From assembly GCF_004342225.1 (NCBI RefSeq), contig NZ_SMAR01000003.1:62001-126000 (forward strand): a DNA stretch of 64,000 nt. The letters run 5' to 3'. Source of the stretch: Martelella mediterranea. GTDB lineage: Bacteria > Pseudomonadota > Alphaproteobacteria > Rhizobiales > Rhizobiaceae. The notes under the pieces were generated by a model. The model was not told where the DNA came from and ran no database searches. It saw nothing but the letters and a program-made list of their open reading frames with translations. The stretch's first letter is position 1. Every line of letters starts with the position of its first letter. The translations under genes and the position numbers were made by a program. This document shows, in pieces, positions 25,901 to 33,922 of the stretch.

Positions 25901-26438
25901 CATTGTTGACCGCCTGTCACGCATGCTCGACCATCCGGTCAGTCTGTCCTCAGAACCCGGGAAAGGGACCGTTTTCCGGCTTTCCGTGCCATTGGCGGAC
26001 GCAAGAAGTGAGCCAGCCAGCGAAGCCGGAAAACCGGCTGCGCATTCACCCGGCCATGCTCTGAAGGGGCTGAAAGTACTCTGTATCGATAATGAGACCG
26101 ATATTCTTGAAGGCATGCGGGTTCTGCTCGGTGGCTGGGGCGTGCGGGTGTTTACCGCCGAGAGTGTCAAAGAGGCGAAGGCGCTTGGGATTTTGCCGGA
26201 CGTGATTATTGCTGATTATCACCTCGATCATGAACGCGGAGTTGATGCGGTCACAGCCGTGCGCGAACAATGCCAGCGACACATTCCTGCCGTCCTGCTC
26301 ACCGCTGATCGCACACAGGAGGTGCGCGATCAGGCCGAAAGCGAGGATATTTCCGTACAGCACAAACCGTTGAAACCAGCTGTGTTGCGGGCATTTCTCA
26401 ATCAGATTGCGATCTTTCACAAGGCCGCAGCCGAATAG
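22938..26438 (+). CDS. Hybrid histidine kinase fused to a sodium/solute symporter domain
   Basis: A 1166-residue membrane signalling protein. Residues 1 to about 500 form an SSSF (PutP-like) transporter domain with about 13 helices (GGVGLAAERGLEFAG, TSAADFLAARYGKNP). Then come a cytoplasmic linker, a PAS domain (about 640-760), a coiled coil (EQRVEERTAELTEVN), the kinase core with box FFAAAGHDILQPLN (phospho-His 811), N box NLVSNAIKYTPDG, G boxes DTGIGIP and GLGLGLSI, and a C-terminal receiver with Asp 1093 in IIADYHLDH. The H-box type is that of NahK/ErcS'-like kinases; CbrA is the best-known symporter-kinase. It may sense or import a nutrient and signal its flux. No separate regulator is adjacent. 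Confidence 0.93.
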   Translation: MLPGWLILLAAFLYILLLFAVASYGDRKAQRDIAPRAGRPFVYALSLAVYCTSWTYFGGVGLAAERGLEFAGIYIGPILVFTLGMPVVKRIVSLAKAEKLTSAADFLAARYGKNPTVAALVAIISLAAAIPYIALQLKAVSDSVSVMVGSESGLLPGDSVLGLDLPLAVTLVLSSFAIIFGTRHTDATEHQDGLILAIAMESVVKLVAFGSVGLFVVFILFNGPVDLFSAARENAQAVSALSYETPVSRWVLLTVLSAFAILLLPRQFHVTVVENRSENELNLARFMFPLYLVAINILVLPVAIGAAMRLGPGVDPDLYVLQLPIAEGMPIISLVTFLGGFSAATAMVIVSSVALAIMLSNDIVNPIFLRRRMIAGEGQRQDFYGLLLNIRRASILGVMLLGYAYYRHIDGDRGLFSIGLLAFAAIAQVAPALFIGLVWRNANARGAIIGLSCGFLTWVYLLFVPSLGGPDHSVVAGEILALIVPGTGLFTGPDADILLNVTCLSLLVNILGLVFGSLTRPARPLERIQSGVFVQRQARWQSSARGIGTGVSVGALRETLIGYLGEERTARSFATFERNAGRKMDDSEQADMALIHFSEQLLGSAIGSSSARLVLSLVLQRAEAASGDAAFLLDQASEALQYNQGLLQTALAQIDQGIAVFDASNRLTVWNKRFRALLDLPEEVGQVGYPLINMMGRLSSRGDLTGDEAQDALRKLRGHEQAFPMVLDSGRRILEVQSRAMPDKGMVVTFTDITRRVEADLALKQANETLEQRVEERTAELTEVNAALREARAAADEANISKTRFFAAAGHDILQPLNAARLYATSLGERMPAEGENRELAFRIDSALQSVEDILGAVLDISRLDAGAMKPHFTSVSLAETLRRVETDFHPLAEEKKLRLIVVNSGLHVRSDVQLLRRLVQNLVSNAIKYTPDGRVLVGVRRRGEKAVIEVYDTGIGIPDSKVDSIFREFTRLDEGARAAQGLGLGLSIVDRLSRMLDHPVSLSSEPGKGTVFRLSVPLADARSEPASEAGKPAAHSPGHALKGLKVLCIDNETDILEGMRVLLGGWGVRVFTAESVKEAKALGILPDVIIADYHLDHERGVDAVTAVREQCQRHIPAVLLTADRTQEVRDQAESEDISVQHKPLKPAVLRAFLNQIAIFHKAAAE

Positions 26439-26445
26439 GCCGGTC

Positions 26446-27504
26446 CTAAGCCAGCTCCTTAGAAGCATGTGTTTTTCGCCAGCGCAGAGATGACCAGAGC
26501 GACAGGCCGATCAGTCCTGCTCCGGCAAGCCCTGTGATGGCTTCTGGAATATGCACAAGGGTTTGCGCAAACATGATCATGGCCAGTACGAGTATGGCGT
26601 AAAATGCGCCGTGCTCAAGGAAACGGAACTGCGAAAGTGTCTTGCGATCAACCAGTAGGATTGTCAAAGAGCGTACATACATTGCGCCAATGCCGAGCCC
26701 GATGGCAATAACTAGGAGATTCTTGGTCAGCGCGAATGCACCGACCACGCCATCGAAAGAAAAACTGGCATCGAGAATTTCCAGATAAATGAAGGCTCCA
26801 AAACCTCCCTGTGCAGCGGCTTTAGCCGTTTGTGCCTGATTGGCATCAAGTAAACCACTGAGAATTTCAACACCGAGAAAGGTGATGAGTCCATAAAGTG
26901 CGGGATAGAGAAAATCTGCCGATCGTTCTTCGGCGACCAGACCGGAAAAGACCAGAATGACCGCCAGGGCTATGCCAATCTCGATACCCTTTATCGTCGC
27001 CAGCCGGCACATCGGTTCTTCAATATGTGGGAGCCAGTGAACGTCTTTCTCACGGTCGAAGAAATAGGTCAGGCCGACCATCAACAGAAAGGTCCCACCG
27101 AAAGCAGCAATCGGAAGGTGAGCTTCATGCATGATTGCGGCGTAATGCTGCGGTTGTGTGAAGGCCAGATCGATCGCAGACATGGGGCCGATATGTGCGG
27201 CCAGCGCTACAATGACGAGCGGAAAGACGAGTCTCATACCGAAAACGGCGATGAGAATGCCCCAGGTTAGAAAACGCCGTTGCCAGACATGACTCATGTC
27301 TTTCAGTTTGTTGGCGTTTACAACGGCATTGTCGAATGACAGGGAGATTTCAAGAACGGCCAGCACCGCTGTGATAAAGAGAAAGGTCATAGCCTGGCTC
27401 GGACCGAAGCTGAAATAGCCATAGACTGCGCTTGCAATCAGCCCAAGCACTGTGGCGACCAGTGCCCACTTAAAATACGAGAGTGTGGAGGGTGCATTGT
27501 TCAT
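26446..27504 (-). CDS. TerC-like integral membrane protein (DUF475)
   Basis: A 352-residue polytopic protein with about nine or ten helices. EISLSFDNAVVNANKL near residue 50 and LEILDASFSFDGVVGAFA near 235 are the paired acidic motifs of the TerC/DUF475 family, which is linked to metal-ion (notably manganese or calcium) export and tellurite resistance. I chose ATG 27504, with GGAGG nine bases upstream; the frame remains open another 201 bases through a structured leader that does not look coding. A TerB-like gene lies 3 kb away, but not in the same operon. Confidence 0.88.
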   Translation of the reverse strand: MNNAPSTLSYFKWALVATVLGLIASAVYGYFSFGPSQAMTFLFITAVLAVLEISLSFDNAVVNANKLKDMSHVWQRRFLTWGILIAVFGMRLVFPLVIVALAAHIGPMSAIDLAFTQPQHYAAIMHEAHLPIAAFGGTFLLMVGLTYFFDREKDVHWLPHIEEPMCRLATIKGIEIGIALAVILVFSGLVAEERSADFLYPALYGLITFLGVEILSGLLDANQAQTAKAAAQGGFGAFIYLEILDASFSFDGVVGAFALTKNLLVIAIGLGIGAMYVRSLTILLVDRKTLSQFRFLEHGAFYAILVLAMIMFAQTLVHIPEAITGLAGAGLIGLSLWSSLRWRKTHASKELA

Positions 27505-27974
27505 GATGCGACGCCTCCAGAATTTGGAAGGTGGTTCACTGCGAACGAGAGACGAGGCAACGCGCCCGCCCGGGCGCGCGCATAGGCAATAGAATACTGA
27601 TACATGATGGTTCATGTCCGCCGGCTGTTTTGCGGGCGGTACCGACATCACGAGAGCGCCGTCGAACTCTCGCCAGAGGGGCCCGGCACCGGGTTTGCCG
27701 ATCACGCATTTTGATGGCTTGCGTCAGACGTTCGGCCTCGACTGTTGTGTCACGGGGCCGGCTTACGGTCTTTGACGCGGCGCAAAATCAGTCCTTTGCG
27801 CTTTCATACGTGGCAGGCAAACAAAACTTAAGCCTGAAATCACACGCGTCAAGTCCACAGGCTCAGAGGAAGTGAAACGGGATGACAAAATGGCAATAGG
27901 CTGTTTTTCAACTTGCCGATAGCTGACAGCTGGTGATAATGAAGCTCTGACAGGCGGTTATTACCGCCTTCCGG
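27505..27974 (-). promoter_or_regulatory. Long structured leader of the TerC-like gene
   Basis: About 470 bases without a supported gene. Read on the minus strand it can form several GC-rich stems: one with arms CGAGAG/CTCTCG (27647-27677 region), one with CCGCC/GGCGG (27616-27640), and a very GC-rich dyad GCGCGCCCGGGCGGGCGC near 27561-27580 close to the ribosome site. TerC-family genes are often controlled by manganese-sensing yybP-ykoY riboswitches, but I do not find the core sequence of that class with confidence. The tRNA-Gly promoter must lie at the right end. Confidence 0.35.
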
Positions 27975-28048
27975 GCGGGTATGATGTAATGGTAGCCTGT
28001 CAGCTTCCCAAGCTGAACGCACGGGTTCGATTCCCGTTACCCGCTCCA
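27975..28048 (+). tRNA. tRNA-Gly (anticodon CCC)
   Basis: Acceptor arms GCGGGTA and TACCCGC pair fully. The anticodon loop TTCCCAA on stem TCAGC/GCTGA gives CCC, reading GGG. The T-arm has GGTTCGATTCC and the CCA end (28046-28048) is encoded. Confidence 0.97.
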
Positions 28049-28119
28049 ATGATTTCAATAACTTAACATGAAATCGTTTCACGCGGACTTTTTCCTCCCT
28101 TTGCTTTGTGCCTGAGCGG

Positions 28120-29997
28120 TTATGATGACGTATGGTGCATCGTTTTGCGCCACAGAAATGGCATGCGATAGAGTTCAAAGAACGCTTTCCAGGCAGAGTA
28201 GGAAAGCATCAGCCAATAAAATGGAATATAGAAGATATCGGCATGCATCTGCTTCTTTTCGCGTGGCGACATGTTTTGGAGGCCGAGTCGCAGGAAAGCC
28301 CAGTAACTCAGCAGAATATTTATGATATCGATACCCGTAAGAAGCTGATCGAGCGAGGAAGGCTTTGCCTCCGGGTGTAGTGCTGCAAATGCCGTCATGG
28401 CGAGCGCCACAAAAAGCAACGGATGAAGCAGGGATGACAGAATCATTCCAACGCCGTTGATCACAAACACCAGAAAATTAAGTGCGCCCAGCTCGTTCAA
28501 GAGTTTTGCCGGGTCCCGCAGTGCCACCAGCAGCGTTTGCAGCCAGCCTTTTATCCAGCGCGAGCGTTGTGCTGTCCAGCTGCCGATCGTCAGAGGCGCG
28601 GTTTCGCCGGTGCCGCGCGTGATGACCCCGGAAATGTAACCCAGACGGTGAAGTCTGAGGCCAAGATCGGCATCTTCAGCAACGTTGAAGGGATCCCAGG
28701 CCCGGCATTTCCAGAGTAGTTCCGTTTTGAAATGGTTGGACGTGCCTCCAAGCGGCATGGGAAAACGGTGACGAGCCAGAAATGGCAATATACCGCGAAA
28801 CAGGCCCGCATATTCGCATGCGAATAAGGCCGTCATCCAGCTGTGTGAAAGGTTGGTGATGACAAGTGGTGCTTGCAGACACGCCAGATTTTCTGGGCCT
28901 GTCCTGAAACCATGCCATGCTTCAAGCAGCTGATCGGGATGCGGCCGGTCCTCGGCATCATAAAGGGTCAACAGCGTGCCGCGCGCGCCGGAAAGCGCAT
29001 AGGTCAGGGCTTTGGGTTTTGTGCGTGGATTGGCCGCTGGAACAGCGACAACCTCAAAACACGGGGGCAAATCGAGCGCCGTGATCGCTGCGATTGTTTC
29101 ATCGTCGTCAGCTTCGCAAACAAGTTTGATATCGAGTTTCGAGCGTGGCCAGTTCAGCCGGAGCAGATTTTCCGTCAGTTGCCGCACCATATTTGCTTCC
29201 CGGTAAAGCGCGACCATGATTGTGTAAGTCGGCAGGGCGTTGTCCGGCTTTAATAACGGCACTGTGGCGCATGGCTTTACCAGACGGACCGAGGCGATGC
29301 GCAGTAACATCATCAGAAGGTAGAGTGACGTCATGGTGATATGAATCACGAGAAGGGTCGTCACCGGAAAAATAAGAAGGCTCGTGATGAGGCCAGCAAG
29401 GCTACCGCCCAAGAGAAATCCCTGTTTGCCCCAGAAGACGATCCGGGCGGAAAAATGCGGTTTCCAGGAAAATAGCCGGTTGATTGTATGGTGCAACCGG
29501 CGTTTGGCGCCGACCTTCCAGACGACCTCCCGCATGGCATGCGGCGTTGTCACCACCACCTTCCATCGCAGCCGGGGGTGCGCTTGCAGCCGCGCCATGA
29601 AGCTTCTGAGGCCACTTGCCTTGGGCACGATGGCAAAGCGGCTTTGCCCGCTTTTCTCCTCCAGTCTCAGGCCGCCTGAGTTGATCAAAATGAGATCAAT
29701 CAGCGGACGATCACTGACGCTGTCGACGTCGAGACTGCTCCTGAAGGGAAGCCCAAGATATTTTGCCAGTCGCTTATAATAATCGTCAATTCGGATATCA
29801 CCCGATGCGAGAAACTCGTCCTCCACTGTTGTCTGGTTTCTGATTGCCTTTCCATATGCGGCTTCAACCCTGCACTGCGGGAAACCTATCCTGATTAAAA
29901 GTCGCATTTCCTGCGAAAGGGACGCGGTGGAAACCTCTACTCTATCACTCTTTTCCGGGCACAATTGTGCAGCATCTGCACGCGCTGATTCTGGCAT
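28120..29997 (-). CDS. GspE_N (MshEN)-family 2 glycosyltransferase fusion protein
   Basis: A 625-residue membrane glycosyltransferase. Residues about 30-165 resemble the GspE/MshE N-terminal domain (VEDEFLASGDIRIDDYYKRL, then LGLPF), a module that binds c-di-GMP in some proteins. Two helices lie at about 195-240. The GT2 domain (about 250-480) has the family elements TIMVALYREANM, YDAEDRPHP (DxD-like), FNVAEDADLGLR (catalytic Asp) and the processive QRSRW motif. Three or four C-terminal helices follow. QxxRW enzymes extrude polysaccharides such as cellulose, hyaluronan or poly-GlcNAc. An exopolysaccharide role under c-di-GMP control is likely but inferred. No other polysaccharide genes are adjacent. 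Confidence 0.85.
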   Translation of the reverse strand: MPESARADAAQLCPEKSDRVEVSTASLSQEMRLLIRIGFPQCRVEAAYGKAIRNQTTVEDEFLASGDIRIDDYYKRLAKYLGLPFRSSLDVDSVSDRPLIDLILINSGGLRLEEKSGQSRFAIVPKASGLRSFMARLQAHPRLRWKVVVTTPHAMREVVWKVGAKRRLHHTINRLFSWKPHFSARIVFWGKQGFLLGGSLAGLITSLLIFPVTTLLVIHITMTSLYLLMMLLRIASVRLVKPCATVPLLKPDNALPTYTIMVALYREANMVRQLTENLLRLNWPRSKLDIKLVCEADDDETIAAITALDLPPCFEVVAVPAANPRTKPKALTYALSGARGTLLTLYDAEDRPHPDQLLEAWHGFRTGPENLACLQAPLVITNLSHSWMTALFACEYAGLFRGILPFLARHRFPMPLGGTSNHFKTELLWKCRAWDPFNVAEDADLGLRLHRLGYISGVITRGTGETAPLTIGSWTAQRSRWIKGWLQTLLVALRDPAKLLNELGALNFLVFVINGVGMILSSLLHPLLFVALAMTAFAALHPEAKPSSLDQLLTGIDIINILLSYWAFLRLGLQNMSPREKKQMHADIFYIPFYWLMLSYSAWKAFFELYRMPFLWRKTMHHTSS

Positions 29998-30351
29998 GCC
30001 TGACCTCTGATGTCTGAAATTGCCCCCTGCACAATATCTATTTAATAATGTAATTATAGTTTATGCAACTAAGATGTGTATCTAATTGCACCTTTTGCGC
30101 TAAAACATTGCTAATACACGTATATTTATGATTGCTTTAGAAACCTGTTCCGGATCTGGTGCATGAAGCCTGAAAGTAGGATGAGGCAGGGAACTCGTTC
30201 CTTTTCCTAGGGCGGAAATGGGTGCTGTGTCGGCATATGGTTCGCCGTTGGCACTGGCAACGCTTTGTTTCGTGAAAAGATTGACAAAGCGCAAATGCCC
30301 ATGCCTGGTCACCCGCAATCCGTTACAAAACGGGAGGTCGGCCAATCATCG
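29998..30351 (-). other. AT-rich region upstream of the glycosyltransferase
   Basis: About 350 bases; 30030-30120 is strikingly AT-rich compared with the rest of the window and probably holds the glycosyltransferase promoter. An 81-codon frame on the minus strand (30100-30345) has no ribosome site or recognisable protein and is not accepted. Confidence 0.45.
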
Positions 30352-30768
30352 CTAAAAACGCCGATAGCGGGCGATGGCGCCGCGTTCGAGTGCTGCACAT
30401 GTAAGCTTGTCGAGTTCAAATCTGTCTCGGAAAAGTTGTAGCAAGCGAATTTCTTCCGGTTTGATTTTATGATCAACCGCCATGATTTCCGCAGCCAGTG
30501 CATAGGCCGTATCATAAAGGCGCTGCGGCAGCGTATCTTTAATAATTTCCAGCGCAATTTCCATGCCTTCCGGGCCAGCCAGAATCTCGGCACATTGATG
30601 GGCCGCATCGGTGATACGCTCCGGGTCAAATCCTTCGAAAGCGGGAAGAGAACGGGTAATGAGGCCGATACGGGACAGTTCGGCATCGCTCATGCCGCTA
30701 TCGACGGCCGAGGCCATCACCATCACATAGATCAGGGCGTCATAATGGGTGAGCGGGGTCTTGTTCAT
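30352..30768 (-). CDS. TerB-family tellurite-resistance-like protein
   Basis: A 138-residue all-helical cytoplasmic protein of the TerB type. Conserved acidic clusters of the family are visible: VMASAVDSGMSDAE near the N-terminus and EIMAVDHKIKPEE near the C-terminus, which in TerB form metal-binding sites. It is 30 bases downstream of the S24 regulator on the same strand and is probably co-transcribed. The role in alphaproteobacteria is not settled; linkage to a TerC-like gene nearby is suggestive only. Confidence 0.85.
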   Translation of the reverse strand: MNKTPLTHYDALIYVMVMASAVDSGMSDAELSRIGLITRSLPAFEGFDPERITDAAHQCAEILAGPEGMEIALEIIKDTLPQRLYDTAYALAAEIMAVDHKIKPEEIRLLQLFRDRFELDKLTCAALERGAIARYRRF

Positions 30769-30798
30769 GAATGGTGCCTTTTGTGTTGGAGCTGCGGG

Positions 30799-31464
30799 CT
30801 ACTGGCTGGCCCACAAAATGCGGGCCACCCATTCTATGTCCGCCATGTCGAATGTTCTGTTTTCATGCTCCGGATTAACGGACATGAGCTCGATCTGCCT
30901 GCTAGTTTTGCGCACGAGCACTTTTGCCATGACTTCGCCGTCGCGGGTTTTAACCACGACCCTGTCGCCCCGGCGGGTGTCCGCGCTGGCTTCAACAATC
31001 AGAACATCGCCGTTGCGGTAAAGAGGCAGCATACTGTCGCCCTGAACCTCAAGGGCATATATGCCTTTTTCAGAGTGTGGCTGCGCAGGAAAGTCGACCT
31101 CTTCCCAGCCGTGGCCGACCGGGAAACCGCCATCGTCAAAGAACCCGCCGCTGCCTGCCTGTGCAAATCCTAAAAGCGGTATTGTTGCGGCCTGTGGTGG
31201 AAAGTCATCAACAGGCGGCCTGGAGCTTTCAGCGCCGAGCTCGAAAAAATCCTGAGGCCGTGTATCGGTTACCGCCCAGATTTTTGAAAGGGATTCCGTG
31301 GATGGCCAGCGCTCGCGTCCATCCTTGCTGAAACGCTTGGATTTGTTGAACGTCGTTGGATCCAGTCCCGCTTTTCGCGCAAGGCCCGATGGCGTGAGCT
31401 TGTGATTTTCCGCAAGCCTGTCGATGGCTTGCCACATAGAGCTATGAGGGAACACAGGCGGCAT
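30799..31464 (-). CDS. HTH regulator with LexA/CI-type S24 peptidase domain
   Basis: A 221-residue regulator. The N-terminal helix-turn-helix spans about residues 10-70 (LTPSGLARKAGLDPTTFNKS), and the C-terminal S24 domain about 95-215 carries the catalytic Ser in VQGDSMLPLY and the catalytic Lys in GEVMAKVLV. FAQAGSGG before it offers an Ala-Gly bond of the kind cut in LexA and CI. AAGGA precedes the ATG. It may be a self-cleaving stress regulator answering to RecA, as in phage repressors, but no prophage genes are present. It heads a two-gene unit with the TerB-like gene. Confidence 0.88.
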   Translation of the reverse strand: MPPVFPHSSMWQAIDRLAENHKLTPSGLARKAGLDPTTFNKSKRFSKDGRERWPSTESLSKIWAVTDTRPQDFFELGAESSRPPVDDFPPQAATIPLLGFAQAGSGGFFDDGGFPVGHGWEEVDFPAQPHSEKGIYALEVQGDSMLPLYRNGDVLIVEASADTRRGDRVVVKTRDGEVMAKVLVRKTSRQIELMSVNPEHENRTFDMADIEWVARILWASQ

Positions 31465-31574
31465 TCTTAAATCCTTACAAGCCCTCGGGACGATGACGGT
31501 CAGTTAAACCGATCTTTCCTGACTCGTAAAGCACTGAAAGGAATAAAATCCTGTGATGTGTTTTGCTCAATGGT

Positions 31575-32225
31575 TTAGGCGACCATCGCCATATTGACCT
31601 TGCCGAGCTGGATAACCGCTTGCGTGCGACTATCGACATTGAGTTTCAACAAAATTGCAGAAACATGCGCCTTCACCGTGGCCTCTGATACGCCAAGCTC
31701 GTAAGCGATTTGTTTGTTCAAAAGCCCTTCGCACAGCATCCGCAACACACGCGACTGCTGCGGGGTCAACGTCTGAAGGCGTTCCAGCATGTCGGCGACG
31801 TCCGGATCCGTTTCTTCTCCGCCTTCATAACCGGATGGCGTGTAAACCTCGCCGGCAAGAACCGTACGGATTCCTTGTCTGAGCTCATCAATACCCGCCG
31901 ATTTCGAAATGAAACCCGATGCGCCGAGCGCCAGTGTACGGCGAACCGTGTCGTCATCGTCACTGCCCGATACGATCACAATCGGCAGGCTTGCAAATTC
32001 CGCCCGCACGGTAATCAGGCCGGAAAGGCCGCTTACGCCGGGCATCGCAAGGTCGAGTAACATCAGGTCTGCGTCTGGATTTTCTTTCGCCGCCTGTCGG
32101 GCACCTTCGAAGTCACCGGCTTCAACGACGGCGTAATAGGTCGCCATCCCGCTGATCGCCTGTTTCAGCGCACTGCGGAATAAAGGGTGGTCATCTGCGA
32201 TCAGTATTGTTTGTCCGGTCATCAA
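31575..32225 (-). CDS. NarL/FixJ-family response regulator
   Basis: A 216-residue two-domain regulator. The receiver (1-122) has the acidic pair ADDHP, phospho-Asp 58 in LMLLDLAMPG, the switch residue in VIVSGSD and Lys in GFISKSAG. The C-terminal LuxR-type HTH (about 148-210) is LTPQQSRVLRMLCEGLLNKQ (first part) with recognition helix SEATVKAHVS. No kinase is adjacent. The two orphan kinases in the window, at 16.4 and 22.9 kb, are possible partners; the NahK-type one is the better guess because such kinases often signal to LuxR-type regulators. Confidence 0.93.
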   Translation of the reverse strand: MMTGQTILIADDHPLFRSALKQAISGMATYYAVVEAGDFEGARQAAKENPDADLMLLDLAMPGVSGLSGLITVRAEFASLPIVIVSGSDDDDTVRRTLALGASGFISKSAGIDELRQGIRTVLAGEVYTPSGYEGGEETDPDVADMLERLQTLTPQQSRVLRMLCEGLLNKQIAYELGVSEATVKAHVSAILLKLNVDSRTQAVIQLGKVNMAMVA

Positions 32226-32482
32226 ATGCCCCCTCCCAAAGGCAGTTCACAACCCATATCATGAGTTTTCATCATTAAACACAACCGTATCGCAACACAA
32301 TAACCGAGGGGCATTCATCACCGTATGATTACCGCAATTTTTAAGCTCGCAACGATAAAACACAAGTTTTTATGCTTTTTGCTTTTATATTCGCTCTATT
32401 AAACCGGATTTCTGCGCTTCCTCATGGACATTTCTGTTTCCTGCGGCTTTAAAGACGCCCGGATAATCGACAGGATGGCATC

Positions 32483-32827
32483 ATGCAGAACCTTATTTAC
32501 AAAATTGTCCGGGCCGAAGAGTGGCAGCAAGCGCGTGACACCGGAACGTATCATGGCGCACCTGTCGACAGGGCGGATGGCTTCATCCACTTCTCAACAG
32601 CCGATCAGGTTGAGGAAACCGCAGCCAAGCATTTTGCCGGCCAAACTGACCTGTTGCTTGTGGCCGTCGACCCTGGGGTTCTGGGGGCAGATCTGAAATA
32701 TGAACTGTCCCGCGGCGGTGCCTTGTTCCCGCATCTCTATGCCGCGCTTTCGATGACGGCCGTTATCTCCGAGAAACCACTTCCATTGAAGGATAACGGC
32801 ATGCACAATTTTGAAGGGCTGATCTGA
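32483..32827 (+). CDS. DUF952 family protein
   Basis: A 114-residue protein of the DUF952 family, recognised by IYKIVRAEEWQQAR, the central DGFIHFSTADQV and the C-terminal FPHLYAALS. The fold is related to glutathione-handling and ADP-ribose-like small domains but no activity is established. Its stop overlaps the start of pyrD (TGATG), so the two are translationally coupled; in Rhizobiales DUF952 commonly precedes pyrD. Confidence 0.88.
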   Translation: MQNLIYKIVRAEEWQQARDTGTYHGAPVDRADGFIHFSTADQVEETAAKHFAGQTDLLLVAVDPGVLGADLKYELSRGGALFPHLYAALSMTAVISEKPLPLKDNGMHNFEGLI

Positions 32828-33903
32828 TGATAAATCTTTTCAAGTGCGGCGCACGTCAGGCTGTCTTTACGATTGATCCGGAGCGCGCGCATGCGCTGAC
32901 GCTCAAGGGTATCAACAGCGGGCTTTTGCCGCGCGCCGCGCATGCCTCAGACCGGCGCCTTGCCATCAGCGTTGCCGGACTATCTTTTGAAAACCCACTG
33001 GGTGTTGCCGCTGGTCTGGATAAAAATGGCGAGGCCATATCAGCACTGCAGAGACTGGGCTTCGGCCATGTTGAAGCCGGAACAGTGACGCCGCGGCCGC
33101 AGCCGGGAAATCCCAGACCGCGGCTTTTCCGTCTGGTCGAGGATGAAGCTGTCATCAATCGGATGGGGTTCAATAATGACGGTCATGATGCGCTGGCCGG
33201 AAAGCTTTCGCGTCTGAGCACACGTGGTGTCACCGGCGTCAATATCGGGGCGAACAAGGATTCTGAGGATCGCATGTCGGATTATGTCGCTGGCGTCACG
33301 CGCTTTTCCGGGCTTGCCGATTATCTGACAGTCAATATCTCGTCTCCCAACACGCCGGGTTTGCGTGATCTGCAGGGGCGCGAGCAGCTTGATGCACTTC
33401 TGGGGCGTGTTGCTGAAGCGCGTGAAAAGGCAGAACAACGCATCCCGGTATTTTTAAAGATCGCTCCGGATCTCGATGAGACCGGTCTTGATGATATAGC
33501 AGCTGCTGTGCTGTCGAGCGGTCTCGACGGGCTTATCGTTTCCAACACAACGCTGTCGCGCGCTGGTTTGAAAAACAGACGGCTCGCGAACGAAGCCGGC
33601 GGGCTCTCCGGCGCCCCCCTGTTTCACCTTTCGACTGCTGTCCTCGCGCGTATGCGCCAGCGCCTCGGCCCCGATATTGCAATCATTGGCGCTGGTGGTG
33701 TGAATTCGGGTGAGCGGGCTTTGGAAAAAATCAGAGCCGGGGCTGACCTGATACAGATTTATTCCGGCATGGTTTATGAAGGTCCGAGCCTGATTTCGAC
33801 CATTTTTCGTAAGCTGATTGCCACGCTGGAAAAGGAAAACGCCAGTTCGGTTTCAGCCTTGCGCGACACTGCGCTCGATCGCTGGGCAAAGGAACCGATT
33901 TAA
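32827..33903 (+). CDS. pyrD: Dihydroorotate dehydrogenase (quinone), class 2
   Basis: FMN enzyme at the inner membrane that oxidises dihydroorotate to orotate and passes electrons to ubiquinone, the fourth step of pyrimidine synthesis. The N-terminal amphipathic helices (residues 1-40) that bind membrane and quinone are present, marking class 2. FMN and substrate motifs include GVAAGLDKNG, RMGFNNDG, VNISSPNTPG (catalytic Ser), FLKIAPD, VSNTT and IGAGGVNSGE. Length (358) is normal. Confidence 0.97.
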   Translation: MINLFKCGARQAVFTIDPERAHALTLKGINSGLLPRAAHASDRRLAISVAGLSFENPLGVAAGLDKNGEAISALQRLGFGHVEAGTVTPRPQPGNPRPRLFRLVEDEAVINRMGFNNDGHDALAGKLSRLSTRGVTGVNIGANKDSEDRMSDYVAGVTRFSGLADYLTVNISSPNTPGLRDLQGREQLDALLGRVAEAREKAEQRIPVFLKIAPDLDETGLDDIAAAVLSSGLDGLIVSNTTLSRAGLKNRRLANEAGGLSGAPLFHLSTAVLARMRQRLGPDIAIIGAGGVNSGERALEKIRAGADLIQIYSGMVYEGPSLISTIFRKLIATLEKENASSVSALRDTALDRWAKEPI

Positions 33904-33922
33904 TTCCGGCTGCCGTTTCAGG

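Noticed and set aside
27505-27705. 67-residue N-terminal extension of the TerC-like protein
   Set aside because: The extension is not hydrophobic or family-like and crosses the structured leader; a good ribosome site precedes ATG 27504.
27505-27720. Confident call of a yybP-ykoY manganese riboswitch
   Set aside because: Gene context fits, but I do not see the conserved core, so it is reported only as a structured leader.
30100-30345. 81-codon minus-strand frame upstream of the glycosyltransferase
   Set aside because: No ribosome site, no recognisable protein and it crosses an AT-rich promoter-like region.
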